DNA of 48,951 nucleotides, taken from assembly GCA_014803545.1 (NCBI GenBank), contig JAAVBN010000036.1, positions 1 through 48,951 of the forward strand. Reading direction: 5' to 3'. Position numbers and translations under genes: made by a program. Source of the stretch: a bacterium. GTDB taxonomy: Bacteria > Pseudomonadota > Alphaproteobacteria > Rs-D84 > CACZYB01. The notes under the pieces were generated by a model that searched no databases, was not told where the DNA came from, and was given only the letters and a program-made list of their open reading frames with translations. Positions within the stretch are counted from its first letter, which is position 1; every line of letters begins with the position of its first letter. Below are positions 28,600 through 36,950 of the stretch, one piece after another.

Positions 28600-28968
28600 T
28601 TATTTAAGTTCAACAGTTGCACCAGCACCTTCTAATTTTGCTTTCATTTCTTCAGCAGCTGTTTTAGCAACACCTTCTTTAATTGTCTTTGGTGCACCAT
28701 CAACTAAGTCTTTTGCATCTTTTAAACCAAGTCCAGTGATTTCACGAACTTCTTTAATAACTGCAATCTTGTTTCCACCAGCTGATGTAAGAACAACATC
28801 AAATTCTGATTTTTCTTCTGCTGCACCGCCTGCTGCTGCACCACCTGCCATTACAACAGGAGCTGCGGCACTAACGCCCCAACGTTCTTCTAATTTTTTT
28901 GAAAGCTCTGCTGCTTCCATAACTGTTAATTGGTCAAGTTCACTCATAATTTTTTCTAAATCTGCCAT
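28600..28968 (-). CDS. rplL: Ribosomal protein L7/L12
   Basis: 122 residues. It forms the stalk that recruits translation factors. N-terminal dimer domain, an Ala/Gly hinge (residues 35-50) and the C-terminal domain with [20 protein letters not shown] are all present. Standard position after rplJ, 45 bases downstream. Confidence 0.97.
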   Translation of the reverse strand: MADLEKIMSELDQLTVMEAAELSKKLEERWGVSAAAPVVMAGGAAAGGAAEEKSEFDVVLTSAGGNKIAVIKEVREITGLGLKDAKDLVDGAPKTIKEGVAKTAAEEMKAKLEGAGATVELK

Positions 28969-29013
28969 TTTTTTTATCCTTTTTTTTAAATGGTTAATAT
29001 TATTTTTTTTATT

Positions 29014-29496
29014 TTAAGCTGCTTCTTTTTCAGAATAAGCTTTGAAAACTCTTGCAAGATTTCCAGCAGGAGCAGAAAGAACAGCACAAATCTTAGCCCT
29101 AGCTTCATCAAGAGATGGAAGCATAGCAACTGATTTAACACCAGCAACATCCAAGATTTCTTTGCCCATTGCACCACCAAGTATTTCAACCTTGTCATTT
29201 CCCTTTGCAAAATTAAAAATAACTTTTGCAGAAGATACAGGATCTTTTGAAAATGCTATCAATGTTGAACCTTTGAAAAGTGGAGCTAGTCCTTCAAAGT
29301 TAGTTCCGTTCAAAGCAAGCTTTGTAAGTCTATTTTGTGTAACTTTGATTGTTGCATCAAGATCCAACGCTTTCTTTCTTAAATCAGAAATTTCTGAAAC
29401 TGTTAATCCTTTAAAAGAAGCAACAACAACAGATTCTGATTCAGCAAAAGAAGAGTTAAGTCCTGAAATCCAATCTTTTTTATCATTACGATTCAT
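29014..29496 (-). CDS. rplJ: Ribosomal protein L10
   Basis: 160 residues. It anchors L7/L12 dimers to 23S rRNA. N-terminal MNRNDKKDWISGLN and the C-terminal helix (ICAVLSAPAGNLARVFKAYS) that binds L12 are visible. L10 with L12 usually represses its own operon through the leader upstream. Confidence 0.96.
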   Translation of the reverse strand: MNRNDKKDWISGLNSSFAESESVVVASFKGLTVSEISDLRKKALDLDATIKVTQNRLTKLALNGTNFEGLAPLFKGSTLIAFSKDPVSSAKVIFNFAKGNDKVEILGGAMGKEILDVAGVKSVAMLPSLDEARAKICAVLSAPAGNLARVFKAYSEKEAA

Positions 29497-29669
29497 TTAC
29501 AAACCTTTCTTTTTTTCTTGGTTAATATTAAGTTTTAAAACATATTTATTTTAAAACCGCCCTTCTTGCCCAAGATAAAAATTTTAAATTTTTCTCTTGT
29601 CTTGGTAGGGAGGAAAAATCCTTTTAAACTTGCGTCCCTACTGTCTTGGACAAGTATTTTTGTTGGCAA
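29497..29669 (-). promoter_or_regulatory. rplJ leader (probable L10 autoregulatory leader)
   Basis: The 173-base spacer between rplA and rplJ contains several self-complementary runs on the minus strand, such as CTTGTCCAAGACAG near 29615-29600 and CCAAGACAAGAG near 29607-29595, plus a GGGAGG/CCTCCC type pairing. Position and size match L10-leader RNAs that bind the L10-L12 complex. The exact kink-turn was not resolved by eye. Confidence 0.4.
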
Positions 29670-30362
29670 TTATTTCAAATCGCCCAAATCTATTCTTAAA
29701 CCAACACCTTGTGTTGATGAAAGAGATACTTTTTTAAGATATGTTCCCTTTGATGTAGCAGGTTTTGCCTTTACAATAACATCAATAAATGCGCGAACAT
29801 TTTCTTCTAATTTTGCCTCACCAAAAGACATTTTACCAACACCAGCATGAACAACACCAGCTTTTTCCGCACGGTATTCAACTTGTCCAGCTTTTGCCTT
29901 TTCAACTGCTTCTTTAACATTCATTGTCACAGTTCCAAGCTTTGGATTTGGCATTAAACCCTTTGGTCCCAATATTTTAGCAACTTTACCAAGAGCAGCC
30001 ATCATATCAGGAGTTGCAATACATCTGTCAAAGTTAATTTGACCTTTCAAAATGTTTGCAATTAAATCATCATCACCAACTATATCAGCGCCAGCATCTT
30101 TTGCCTCTGTTGCCTTTGGACCTTTGGCAAAAACTGCAACAACACATTTTTTACCAGTTCCATTTGGAAGAGAAACCATACCACGAATATTTTGATCTGA
30201 TTGTTTAGTATCAATACCAAGATTCATCGCAATATCAATAGTTTCATCAAACTTTACAGTTGATTTTTCTTTTAAAACTTTTAAAGCCTCAGATATAGTG
30301 TATAACTTTTCTTTATCAAGACCTTCATTCATTTTTTTCATTCTTTTAGATACAAAAGTCAT
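29670..30362 (-). CDS. rplA: Ribosomal protein L1
   Basis: 230 residues. It builds the mobile L1 stalk and represses the L11 operon in many bacteria. Conserved GPKGLMPNPKLGTVT and the C-terminal GLRIDLGDL region are present. The ATG is four bases after the rplK stop codon. Confidence 0.97.
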   Translation of the reverse strand: MTFVSKRMKKMNEGLDKEKLYTISEALKVLKEKSTVKFDETIDIAMNLGIDTKQSDQNIRGMVSLPNGTGKKCVVAVFAKGPKATEAKDAGADIVGDDDLIANILKGQINFDRCIATPDMMAALGKVAKILGPKGLMPNPKLGTVTMNVKEAVEKAKAGQVEYRAEKAGVVHAGVGKMSFGEAKLEENVRAFIDVIVKAKPATSKGTYLKKVSLSSTQGVGLRIDLGDLK

Positions 30363-30366
30363 TTTC

Positions 30367-30807
30367 TTAGCCCTCCACTACATCAACACTCATAGTTTTA
30401 CATTGACCTTCAACCATAGACATAGCAGCCTCAATGGTGTGGCAGTTCATATCTTTCATCTTTTTTTCTGCAATCTCTTTTACTTGAGATTTTGTAAGCT
30501 TTCCAACAGATGGACCTTGTCCAGGTGTTTTACTTCCTGACTTAATACCAGCTGTTTTTTTAATCATAAAGCTAACAGGAGGTAATTTAACTACGAAATC
30601 AAAAGATTTATCTTTGTAAACAGTAATTATAACTGGACAAGGAACACCCTTTTCCAAGTCTGCTGTTTTATCATTAAATGCTTTACAGAATTCCATAATA
30701 TTCACACCTGCTTGACCAAGAGCTGGACCAACAGGAGGTGAAGGATTAGCAGAACCCGCAGCAATTTGCAATTTTACATATTTTGCAATTTCTTTTTTGG
30801 ATGCCAT
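30367..30807 (-). CDS. rplK: Ribosomal protein L11
   Basis: 146 residues. It binds the GTPase-associated centre of 23S rRNA. The proline switch region [22 protein letters not shown] and the C-terminal RNA-binding domain are intact. It is followed by rplA with a four-base gap. The upstream hairpin at 30844-30872 may be a regulatory site. Confidence 0.97.
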   Translation of the reverse strand: MASKKEIAKYVKLQIAAGSANPSPPVGPALGQAGVNIMEFCKAFNDKTADLEKGVPCPVIITVYKDKSFDFVVKLPPVSFMIKKTAGIKSGSKTPGQGPSVGKLTKSQVKEIAEKKMKDMNCHTIEAAMSMVEGQCKTMSVDVVEG

Positions 30808-30843
30808 TTTAAACTCCTTTTTTTTTACTTTGTTATTAGGAAT

Positions 30844-30872
30844 GGTAGTGCAGTTATGACGAACCTACTACC
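30844..30872 (-). promoter_or_regulatory. Hairpin before rplK
   Basis: GGTAGT (30844-30849) and ACTACC (30867-30872) pair around a 17-base loop in the rplK leader. L1 protein often binds a leader hairpin here; this site is only a candidate. Confidence 0.35.
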
Positions 30873-30883
30873 GGTTAAATTTT

Positions 30884-31078
30884 TTATCTGCTATAATGTT
30901 TACATTGAGAACACAATCCCTTGCAAACATAATCAACAGGAACTTTAACATTAGGGGCTTTCTTATCATAAGCCACATCTATTTCTTCACGTTTTTCAGG
31001 AATACCAAGTGTTGTTTTTGGAAAACATACCTTTAATCCATCAACTATACAATATTTAATAAAAGATAATGTATTCAT
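30884..31078 (-). CDS. Small Cys-rich protein between nusG and rplK
   Basis: 64 residues. Five Cys (10, 18, 52, 56, 59) and His61; the C-terminal VCKGLCSQCKH forms CX3CX2CXH and could bind zinc. The rest is basic with a central IPEKREEIDV stretch. A GAGGT site lies seven bases before the ATG, and the gene starts ten bases after nusG stops, so it is co-transcribed. nusG and rplK are normally adjacent, so this is an inserted or lineage-specific gene. It could be a small translation or transcription accessory factor, but nothing shows function. A chance ORF is possible but less likely given spacing and ribosome-binding site. Confidence 0.6.
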   Translation of the reverse strand: MNTLSFIKYCIVDGLKVCFPKTTLGIPEKREEIDVAYDKKAPNVKVPVDYVCKGLCSQCKHYSR

Positions 31079-31087
31079 ATAAAACCT

Positions 31088-31660
31088 CTATATTTTTTCA
31101 ACCTGGTTAAATTCCAAATCAACTTGTGTAGGTCTTCCAAAGATAGAAACAGAAACTTTCACCCTTTGTTTTTCATCATCAATTTTTTCAATCACACCAT
31201 TAAATGATGCAAATGGACCTTCACAAACTTTGACTTGTTCACCAACTTCAAATTTAATATCGGAAACAAAGCTTTCTTCTGTATTTTCTAATCTGTGGAT
31301 AAGATTTTCAGCATCTTTTTCACTTACAGGAGAAGGTTTAGTCCTTGAACCCAAAAATCCAGAAACAAGAGGAATATCGCGAACCATATGCCAAGTATCA
31401 TCATTCATAACCATACGGATAAGCACATATCCAGGAAAAAACTTTTTTTCCACTTTAACCTTTTTACCTTGTTTAATTTCGGTTGCTTCTTGTGTAGGGA
31501 TAAGGATTTCTACAAAAGAATCTTCCATTTTTTGTTTTTTAATTTTTTCTTCTAAACGTTTAACAACCGCCTTTTCACAACCAGAATGTACATAAACAAC
31601 ATACCATCTGGCATTATCATTTTTAGGTTGTTCTACTGTTTTTTGTTCTGTAATATCCAT
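31088..31660 (-). CDS. nusG: Transcription antitermination protein NusG
   Basis: 190 residues. It binds RNA polymerase and couples transcription with translation or Rho. NGN domain (WYVVYVHSGCEKAVVKRLEE to VRDIPLVSGFLG) and KOW domain (VKVCEGPFASFNGVIEKID) are complete. An N-terminal extension of about 17 residues precedes the NGN domain. It follows secE by 18 bases. Confidence 0.97.
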   Translation of the reverse strand: MDITEQKTVEQPKNDNARWYVVYVHSGCEKAVVKRLEEKIKKQKMEDSFVEILIPTQEATEIKQGKKVKVEKKFFPGYVLIRMVMNDDTWHMVRDIPLVSGFLGSRTKPSPVSEKDAENLIHRLENTEESFVSDIKFEVGEQVKVCEGPFASFNGVIEKIDDEKQRVKVSVSIFGRPTQVDLEFNQVEKI

Positions 31661-31678
31661 AATCCTATCCTTTTTTAA

Positions 31679-31867
31679 TTAAAAGTTAAAAACAAAACTC
31701 ATAAGCCACATAAAAAATCTGTCTACAAGAAAGAAAAACAAAGCAAACAAGATTGAAAATACAAAAATCATAATAGCAGAAGACACTGTCTCACGTCTAG
31801 TAGGCCAAACAACCTTAGCCACTTCCTGCTTTACTTGTTCAAAAAAATTAATAACTTTACTAAACAT
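31679..31867 (-). CDS. secE: Preprotein translocase subunit SecE
   Basis: 62 residues, the short one-helix form. FFEQVKQEVAKVVWPTRRET is the conserved amphipathic region, followed by one membrane helix (about 33-58). It stabilises SecY in the SecYEG channel. A TTTGTTT/AAACAAA hairpin (31881-31898) lies just upstream, between it and tRNA-Trp. Confidence 0.95.
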   Translation of the reverse strand: MFSKVINFFEQVKQEVAKVVWPTRRETVSSAIMIFVFSILFALFFFLVDRFFMWLMSFVFNF

Positions 31868-31957
31868 TCAACAACCTCACTTTGTTTTAGTAAACAAATC
31901 TTTCCGATTCGTTTTTATATATAAACTTTTATAAACATAAGGTTTTCCCTTAGTTTA

Positions 31958-32033
31958 TGGCAGGGGCAGAAGGATTCGAACCCACGACCAACGGTTTTGG
32001 AGACCGCTACTCTACCAGCTGAGCTATACCCCT
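31958..32033 (-). tRNA. tRNA-Trp(CCA)
   Basis: 76 bases with encoded CCA. Acceptor AGGGGTA, D-arm GCTCAGCTGGTAGAGT, anticodon loop CTCCAAA (anticodon CCA), T-arm GTGGGTTCGAATCC. It opens the secE-nusG-rpl-rpo cluster. Directly after its 3' end, 31931-31957 can fold into a hairpin (ATAAACATAAGG with CCTTAGTTTA, one-base bulge), likely used in processing. Confidence 0.96.
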
Positions 32034-32085
32034 ATCTATTTGATTTTACGGAATATAGTAAAACTAGCTCTATATAAGTAGAAAG

Positions 32086-32115
32086 AGTCTACACCAAAAT
32101 CCCTTGTAAAATCAA
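32086..32115 (-). promoter_or_regulatory. Candidate promoter of the tRNA-Trp-secE-nusG-rpl-rpo cluster
   Basis: On the minus strand TTGATT (32115-32110) and TAGACT (32091-32086) are 18 bases apart, about 50 bases before tRNA-Trp. The rest of 32034-32217 is AT-rich with no other feature I can support. Confidence 0.45.
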
Positions 32116-32217
32116 GTATTTTTTTAAAGCCTCAATAATATACACAATTTTTTTTATAATTTCAATCAAAAAGTCTTAAAAAAGATTCATATTCTGCCAC
32201 TTTTACCTAAAAAAAGG

Positions 32218-32246
32218 TTGACTTTACCCCCCCCCCACCATAATAT
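32218..32246 (+). promoter_or_regulatory. Promoter with a C10 tract in the spacer (phase-variable candidate)
   Basis: TTGACT (32218-32223) is followed by TTA, ten C (32227-32236) and ACCA, then TAATAT (32241-32246) at 17-base spacing. An overlapping TATAAT (32244-32249) sits at 20 bases. Each gain or loss of a C shifts the -35/-10 spacing, the mechanism known from promoters such as hifA in Haemophilus. It drives the gene at 32281 and probably its neighbour. Confidence 0.65.
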
Positions 32247-32280
32247 AATATATAAAGATAAACAAAAAGAAGGTTTCGTT

Positions 32281-33225
32281 ATGAAAAAAAATATTGCCGA
32301 CAAAGAAGATGTTATAGATAATGCCGTTTCATTTATAAATAAATGGATAAGAGCATCTGACAAAGAAAACTATAAAATATGTATAAATGAACTTAAAGGC
32401 AATGACGGCAAATGGACCATATCATATTCATACAACGGCCTTATAGAACAATTAAAATCTATAATGGAACAAACTAAACAAGACGGACAAGATATATATG
32501 AACAATTCGCCTATGAATTAAATGAAACAAACTATCCAACCGAAATAAAAGAAAAACTTTTAGCCGAAATTAAAAATGATTTATTTTCAAAACCTTCTGA
32601 AAATAAAAAAGAACATAAAAACGAAAAAAAAGTAAAGGAAATAGAAGAAATAGAAAAAGCATTAGCTTCCTTAGGATTACCTAGCTACCTATTTGCTAAT
32701 GGACTATACGACTACGGAAATCAAAAAGAAATAAAGAAAAAACTTTCATCTCTTCCTTTTAATATGCAAAAAAAGATAATAAAAAATTATGACAATGTCC
32801 TAAACTACTTTGACAATCCATCAAAGAAATTATGTTTATACGCCATTAAAAATTACCGAACAAGTATATTGTCAATTCCCGAAGAATATAGAAACAACGA
32901 CCTTGATATTCAACTTGCCATAATTGAAAAGACATCTGACTTTTCAAAAAGAATAAAACTTCTTCCACAGGCAAGAAAGACCTTCATAAAAAAGTATCCA
33001 ACAAAGATTATAACAGAAATAACAAAGGAAAACTACAATCAAACAGATACTCTTACAATTTATGATTTAAACAAGGAAGAATTGGAAATCTATCAACAAT
33101 CACTTGAAAAATACTTTGTAAACAAAGTCAAAAATGACCCTACATCCATAAGGGAAATAAAAAATCCATCTCAACTTGTAAGGGAAACTGCCTTGACAGC
33201 ATTCAAGGAGCAATATATAAGATAA
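32281..33225 (+). CDS. Unknown protein, family B (tandem paralogue of 33248-33835)
   Basis: 314 residues from the ATG at 32281, which has AGAAGG nine bases before it. No signal peptide; strongly charged, helical. It shares with its neighbour an N-terminal helix block (NETNYPTEIKEKLLAEIKNDL against NTNYPMEIKQQLLNEIRKDL) and a C-terminal block (IITEITKENYNQTDTLTIYD against IITDITKENYRNKKELSIYD, then LNKEEL). Between them lies about 150 residues absent from the neighbour (YLFANGLYDYGNQ, LPFNMQKKIIKNYDNVLNYF), possibly a helical repeat. No domain recognised. Expression should depend on the C10 promoter. Confidence 0.75.
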   Translation: MKKNIADKEDVIDNAVSFINKWIRASDKENYKICINELKGNDGKWTISYSYNGLIEQLKSIMEQTKQDGQDIYEQFAYELNETNYPTEIKEKLLAEIKNDLFSKPSENKKEHKNEKKVKEIEEIEKALASLGLPSYLFANGLYDYGNQKEIKKKLSSLPFNMQKKIIKNYDNVLNYFDNPSKKLCLYAIKNYRTSILSIPEEYRNNDLDIQLAIIEKTSDFSKRIKLLPQARKTFIKKYPTKIITEITKENYNQTDTLTIYDLNKEELEIYQQSLEKYFVNKVKNDPTSIREIKNPSQLVRETALTAFKEQYIR

Positions 33226-33247
33226 TAAAAAACGAAAGGATTAAACT

Positions 33248-33835
33248 ATGTTAAAAATTTTTATGACTAAAAAAAGAAAAGAAGAAATAAAACAAAAACG
33301 TAATAAAGCATATACTGAAATGTTCAAACTCTATATGCAAAATTTAATAGATGGTGATAAAGGCTGGAAATCCAGATATGATTACAACTATCTTTTAGAA
33401 GATATAAAAAAATATCTTGAAGGCTTTGAACAAGATACAATATCTTACGAAGATGTATATAAAATATTTATACTTGATGTCGCAAACACAAATTATCCAA
33501 TGGAAATAAAACAACAACTTTTAAATGAAATCAGAAAGGACTTATTTCCACCTGTTTCCGAAGACAAAGAAATACAAGCTGAAAAAACAAGCATTGAATA
33601 TATAATGGAATATCCTGAAAGAATTATAACAGATATAACAAAGGAAAATTATAGAAATAAAAAAGAACTTTCAATTTATGACCTAAACAAGGAAGAATTG
33701 AAAGCCTATAAAAAATCTATGGAAAATTTGATTAAAAAAGCTGAGAAAAATCTTAACTCCAAAAACGATTCTTCTGAACTTACAAAAGAAATCAAAATTT
33801 TAACATTTGAGGAATGGTTTAAGAATCAAAGATAA
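33248..33835 (+). CDS. Unknown protein, family B, short paralogue
   Basis: 195 residues with GAAAGGA before the ATG. It lies 22 bases after its longer paralogue, most likely in one operon. It keeps the N-terminal and C-terminal shared blocks but lacks the 150-residue middle part, so either it lost that part or the longer one gained it. Very Lys/Glu-rich (MLKIFMTKKRKEEIKQKRNK opening). No function is apparent; probably cytoplasmic. No terminator is visible before the aspS promoter. Confidence 0.72.
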   Translation: MLKIFMTKKRKEEIKQKRNKAYTEMFKLYMQNLIDGDKGWKSRYDYNYLLEDIKKYLEGFEQDTISYEDVYKIFILDVANTNYPMEIKQQLLNEIRKDLFPPVSEDKEIQAEKTSIEYIMEYPERIITDITKENYRNKKELSIYDLNKEELKAYKKSMENLIKKAEKNLNSKNDSSELTKEIKILTFEEWFKNQR

Positions 33836-33874
33836 TTTTCCATTTAAAATATTTTTATAAAAACTAAAAATACT

Positions 33875-33903
33875 TTGACTCTTATAGCAAAGTTTATTAT
33901 GAT
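33875..33903 (+). promoter_or_regulatory. aspS promoter
   Basis: TTGACT (33875-33880) and TATGAT (33898-33903), spacing 17, about 30 bases before the aspS start; AAAGAGG ribosome-binding site. Confidence 0.7.
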
Positions 33904-33932
33904 ACTTCAAAATAAATTAAAAAGAGGTAAAA

Positions 33933-35714
33933 ATGGAAAATATATACAGAACAAACACCTGCGGTGATATTAACGAAAGTTTCATTGGTAAAAAAGTTCG
34001 CTTATCTGGTTGGATAAATTCAAAACGTGACCACGGCGGACTTGTCTTTATTGATTTACGCGACCATTACGGAATAACTCAATGTGTGATTGATACAACA
34101 CATCCTGACTTTCCAAAACTTGACCATCTAAGGATTGAAAGCGTCATTTCCGTATATGGTGAGATTGTAAAAAGAGATCAAGAAACCATAAATGAAAACT
34201 TACCATCTGGACACGTTGAACTTAAAATAGAAAGTTTTAACATAATTTCATCTGCCGATGTTCTTCCAATACTTGTTGCAACCGATGAACAATTCCCAGA
34301 GGATTTACGTTTGAAATACCGCTATATTGACTTAAGAAGGTCAAAACTTCAAAAAACAATAAAGCTACGTTCCCAAATAATAAAAACTATGCGTGATTAT
34401 ATGTGGGATAACGACTTCAACGAACTTCAAACTCCAATACTTACAGCCTCCTCACCAGAAGGTGCAAGAGATTTCTTAGTCCCATCAAGATTACACGCTG
34501 GAAAATTTTATGCTCTTCCACAAGCACCACAACAATTTAAACAACTTGCTATGGTTGCAGGATTTGATAAGTACTTCCAAGTTGCCCCTTGCTTCCGTGA
34601 TGAGGATTTAAGAGCAGATAGAGTTTTGGAATTTTATCAACTTGATATGGAAATGTCATTTGCAACACAAGAAGATGTTCTTTCAATCGCAAAGGGCTTA
34701 GTTGAAAAAACTTTCTCAAAATTCGCAAACGGAAGAAAAATTGCCGACTGGCAAACAATCCCTTATGCCGAAGCAATGGATAAATATGGTTCTGATAAAC
34801 CAGATTTAAGAAACCCTTTAATAATAAAGGATGTGACAGAAGCATTTAAGGATTCAACATTCACAATATTTGCAAACTCTATTGCAAAGGGTTCTGTTGT
34901 AAAGGCAATAGTTGCACCATCAAGCTCTGAAAAACCTCGTTCATGGTTTGACGGGCTTAACGAATGGGCAAGGGCTAACAAAGCTCATGGCCTAGGCTAT
35001 ATAGTTTTTGATAAGGAAAATGGCGAAGAAAAAGGTCCTATTGCAAAAAATCTTACAAAAGATAGAATAGATATGATAAAAGAAATTTGCGACATAAAAA
35101 ATGGGGACAGTGTGTTCTTTGTATGCGACAAATTATCTACTGCACAAAAATTTGCAGGACTTACAAGAACAAAGTTGGCAACCGATTTGGATTTAATTGA
35201 AAAAGATATATTCAAATTCGCCTTCATAGTTGACTTCCCATTTTATGAAATGGATGAAACCACAGGCAAACTTGACTTCGGACACAATCCATTTTCAATG
35301 CCACAAGGTGGTTTAGAAGCCTTAAAAAGCAACGACCTTTTATCAATAAAGGCATACCAATACGATATAGTATGCAACGGCTATGAAATGGCAAGTGGAG
35401 CTGTAAGAAACTACGATATTGAAACTATGGTAAAGGCTTTTGAAAATGTCGGCTATACAAGAGCTGATGTAGAAGAAAGATTTTCAGGATTAATTACCGC
35501 TTTCAAATACGGTGTTCCTCCACACGCTGGAATAGCATTGGGAATTGACCGAATAGTAATGCTTCTTGCAGATGAACCAAATCTTCGTGAAGTAATCCTA
35601 TTTCCAATAAACGGTCGTGGTGAAGATTTAATGATGGGCGCTCCATCCGTAATTGATGAAAAACAATTAAAAGAATTACATATAAAAGTGGAGCTACCTA
35701 AAAAACAACAGTGA
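33933..35714 (+). CDS. aspS: Aspartyl-tRNA synthetase
   Basis: 593 residues, the long bacterial type. It charges tRNA-Asp. N-terminal OB-fold anticodon domain ([20 protein letters not shown]), class II motif 2 with [11 protein letters not shown], the bacterial GAD insertion (about 280-420) and motif 3 ([13 protein letters not shown]). First gene of a likely operon with the membrane protein, radC and perhaps RNase J. Confidence 0.97.
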   Translation: MENIYRTNTCGDINESFIGKKVRLSGWINSKRDHGGLVFIDLRDHYGITQCVIDTTHPDFPKLDHLRIESVISVYGEIVKRDQETINENLPSGHVELKIESFNIISSADVLPILVATDEQFPEDLRLKYRYIDLRRSKLQKTIKLRSQIIKTMRDYMWDNDFNELQTPILTASSPEGARDFLVPSRLHAGKFYALPQAPQQFKQLAMVAGFDKYFQVAPCFRDEDLRADRVLEFYQLDMEMSFATQEDVLSIAKGLVEKTFSKFANGRKIADWQTIPYAEAMDKYGSDKPDLRNPLIIKDVTEAFKDSTFTIFANSIAKGSVVKAIVAPSSSEKPRSWFDGLNEWARANKAHGLGYIVFDKENGEEKGPIAKNLTKDRIDMIKEICDIKNGDSVFFVCDKLSTAQKFAGLTRTKLATDLDLIEKDIFKFAFIVDFPFYEMDETTGKLDFGHNPFSMPQGGLEALKSNDLLSIKAYQYDIVCNGYEMASGAVRNYDIETMVKAFENVGYTRADVEERFSGLITAFKYGVPPHAGIALGIDRIVMLLADEPNLREVILFPINGRGEDLMMGAPSVIDEKQLKELHIKVELPKKQQ

Positions 35715-35734
35715 AATAAAAACGGAGGGAAATA

Positions 35735-36181
35735 ATGAAAAAAAATTGGAAAAAGTTCTTAACAAACACAGACGTAATTCCAACAAACAAACCATTATTT
35801 CCCCTTCGCTGGCTTTTTATACTTGCCCTCGTTGCAAGTATTATTTTTTACCGATTCGTTTACATCTACCTCTATCCATCAAAACTAGGTAAAATTTTAT
35901 ACGATTATAATATTTCTCATACATCAAAAATTTATATAGAAGGTTTCTTTTTAACCGCATGGGTCATATTTCTAACTGCATTTTTATTCAAAGTAAGCGG
36001 ACTTCTATACGATTATATAATAATCCCAATAATAAAAATATTATACTATCTGTTAATGAAAACTCTATACGGTTTGGATAAATTAATTGAAAAAATAATT
36101 TATTTATTAAAAAGAAATAAAAAAACTGTTGCTCCTAAATCTACTTATGATAAAATAAAGAAAAAACTAAATAAGAAATAA
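35735..36181 (+). CDS. Hypothetical membrane protein
   Basis: 148 residues with three predicted membrane helices (about 26-48, 68-88, 92-116, the last two close together) and a Lys-rich cytoplasmic C-terminus (KKTVAPKSTYDKIKKKLNKK). A GGAGG site precedes the ATG. It lies 20 bases after aspS and 5 bases before radC, so it is co-transcribed. No family recognised. Confidence 0.65.
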   Translation: MKKNWKKFLTNTDVIPTNKPLFPLRWLFILALVASIIFYRFVYIYLYPSKLGKILYDYNISHTSKIYIEGFFLTAWVIFLTAFLFKVSGLLYDYIIIPIIKILYYLLMKTLYGLDKLIEKIIYLLKRNKKTVAPKSTYDKIKKKLNKK

Positions 36182-36186
36182 TTTTT

Positions 36187-36879
36187 ATGAACAAAGAAGA
36201 AAAAGAACAACCTCATTACATAGGACACAGACAAAGATTAAGGGAAAAACTCTTAAATAACGGAAGTGAAACTCTTGCCGACTATGAATTATTGGAATTA
36301 CTTTTATCAATTGCAATTCCAAGACGTGATGTAAAACCTCTTGCAAAGGAATTAATACAAAAATTTAAAACATTCGGTGGCGTAATTACTGCAAATCCAA
36401 ATGATTTAAGGGAAATAAAGGGCATTGGCGACACAGTAATTGCTACCCTTAAAATCATAGAGGCAAGTCAGATAAAAACACTAAAAGATAAAATTGAAAC
36501 CACTTCTGTTATTTCAAGCTGGTCCGAACTTATCAACTATTGTAAATTAAATATAGGTTCAAAGGATACAGAGGAATTTCATATACTATACCTAAATACA
36601 AAATGCCATTTGGTAAAGGACGAAACCCACTCCACAGGAACAATAAATTCCTCCTCCGTCTATCCTCGTGAAATATTAAAGGAAGTATTAAAGGTCGGTG
36701 CAACCTCCATAATAATAGTTCACAATCACCCAACTGGCGATACTACTCCATCAAAGGCAGACATACAAATCACACAAAAGATAAAGGAAACTCTTCAAAC
36801 AATTGATGTTTCCCTTCACGACCACTTAATAGTAGCAAAGGGTAATTACATAAGTTTCAAAATGCTTGGACTCCTTTGA
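36187..36879 (+). CDS. radC: RadC-family JAMM-domain protein
   Basis: 230 residues. N-terminal helix-hairpin-helix region (RLREKLLNNG to LREIKGIGDTVIATLK) and the C-terminal JAMM metalloprotease-like domain with HNHPTGDTTPSKAD (His179 and His181, Asp). Despite the name it is probably not a major DNA-repair factor; function is unsettled in the family. The start has no strong ribosome-binding site but is five bases after the upstream gene. Confidence 0.92.
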   Translation: MNKEEKEQPHYIGHRQRLREKLLNNGSETLADYELLELLLSIAIPRRDVKPLAKELIQKFKTFGGVITANPNDLREIKGIGDTVIATLKIIEASQIKTLKDKIETTSVISSWSELINYCKLNIGSKDTEEFHILYLNTKCHLVKDETHSTGTINSSSVYPREILKEVLKVGATSIIIVHNHPTGDTTPSKADIQITQKIKETLQTIDVSLHDHLIVAKGNYISFKMLGLL

Positions 36880-36950
36880 AATAAAACATAGAATTTACTT
36901 TTAATTTATGATAAAATAAACATAAGAAATAATAACAAAAGGATATAAAA

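Noticed and set aside
32218-32280. Extending the family B gene to an ATG at 32218
   Set aside because: It would translate through the promoter and the C10 tract; the ATG at 32281 has a proper ribosome-binding site.
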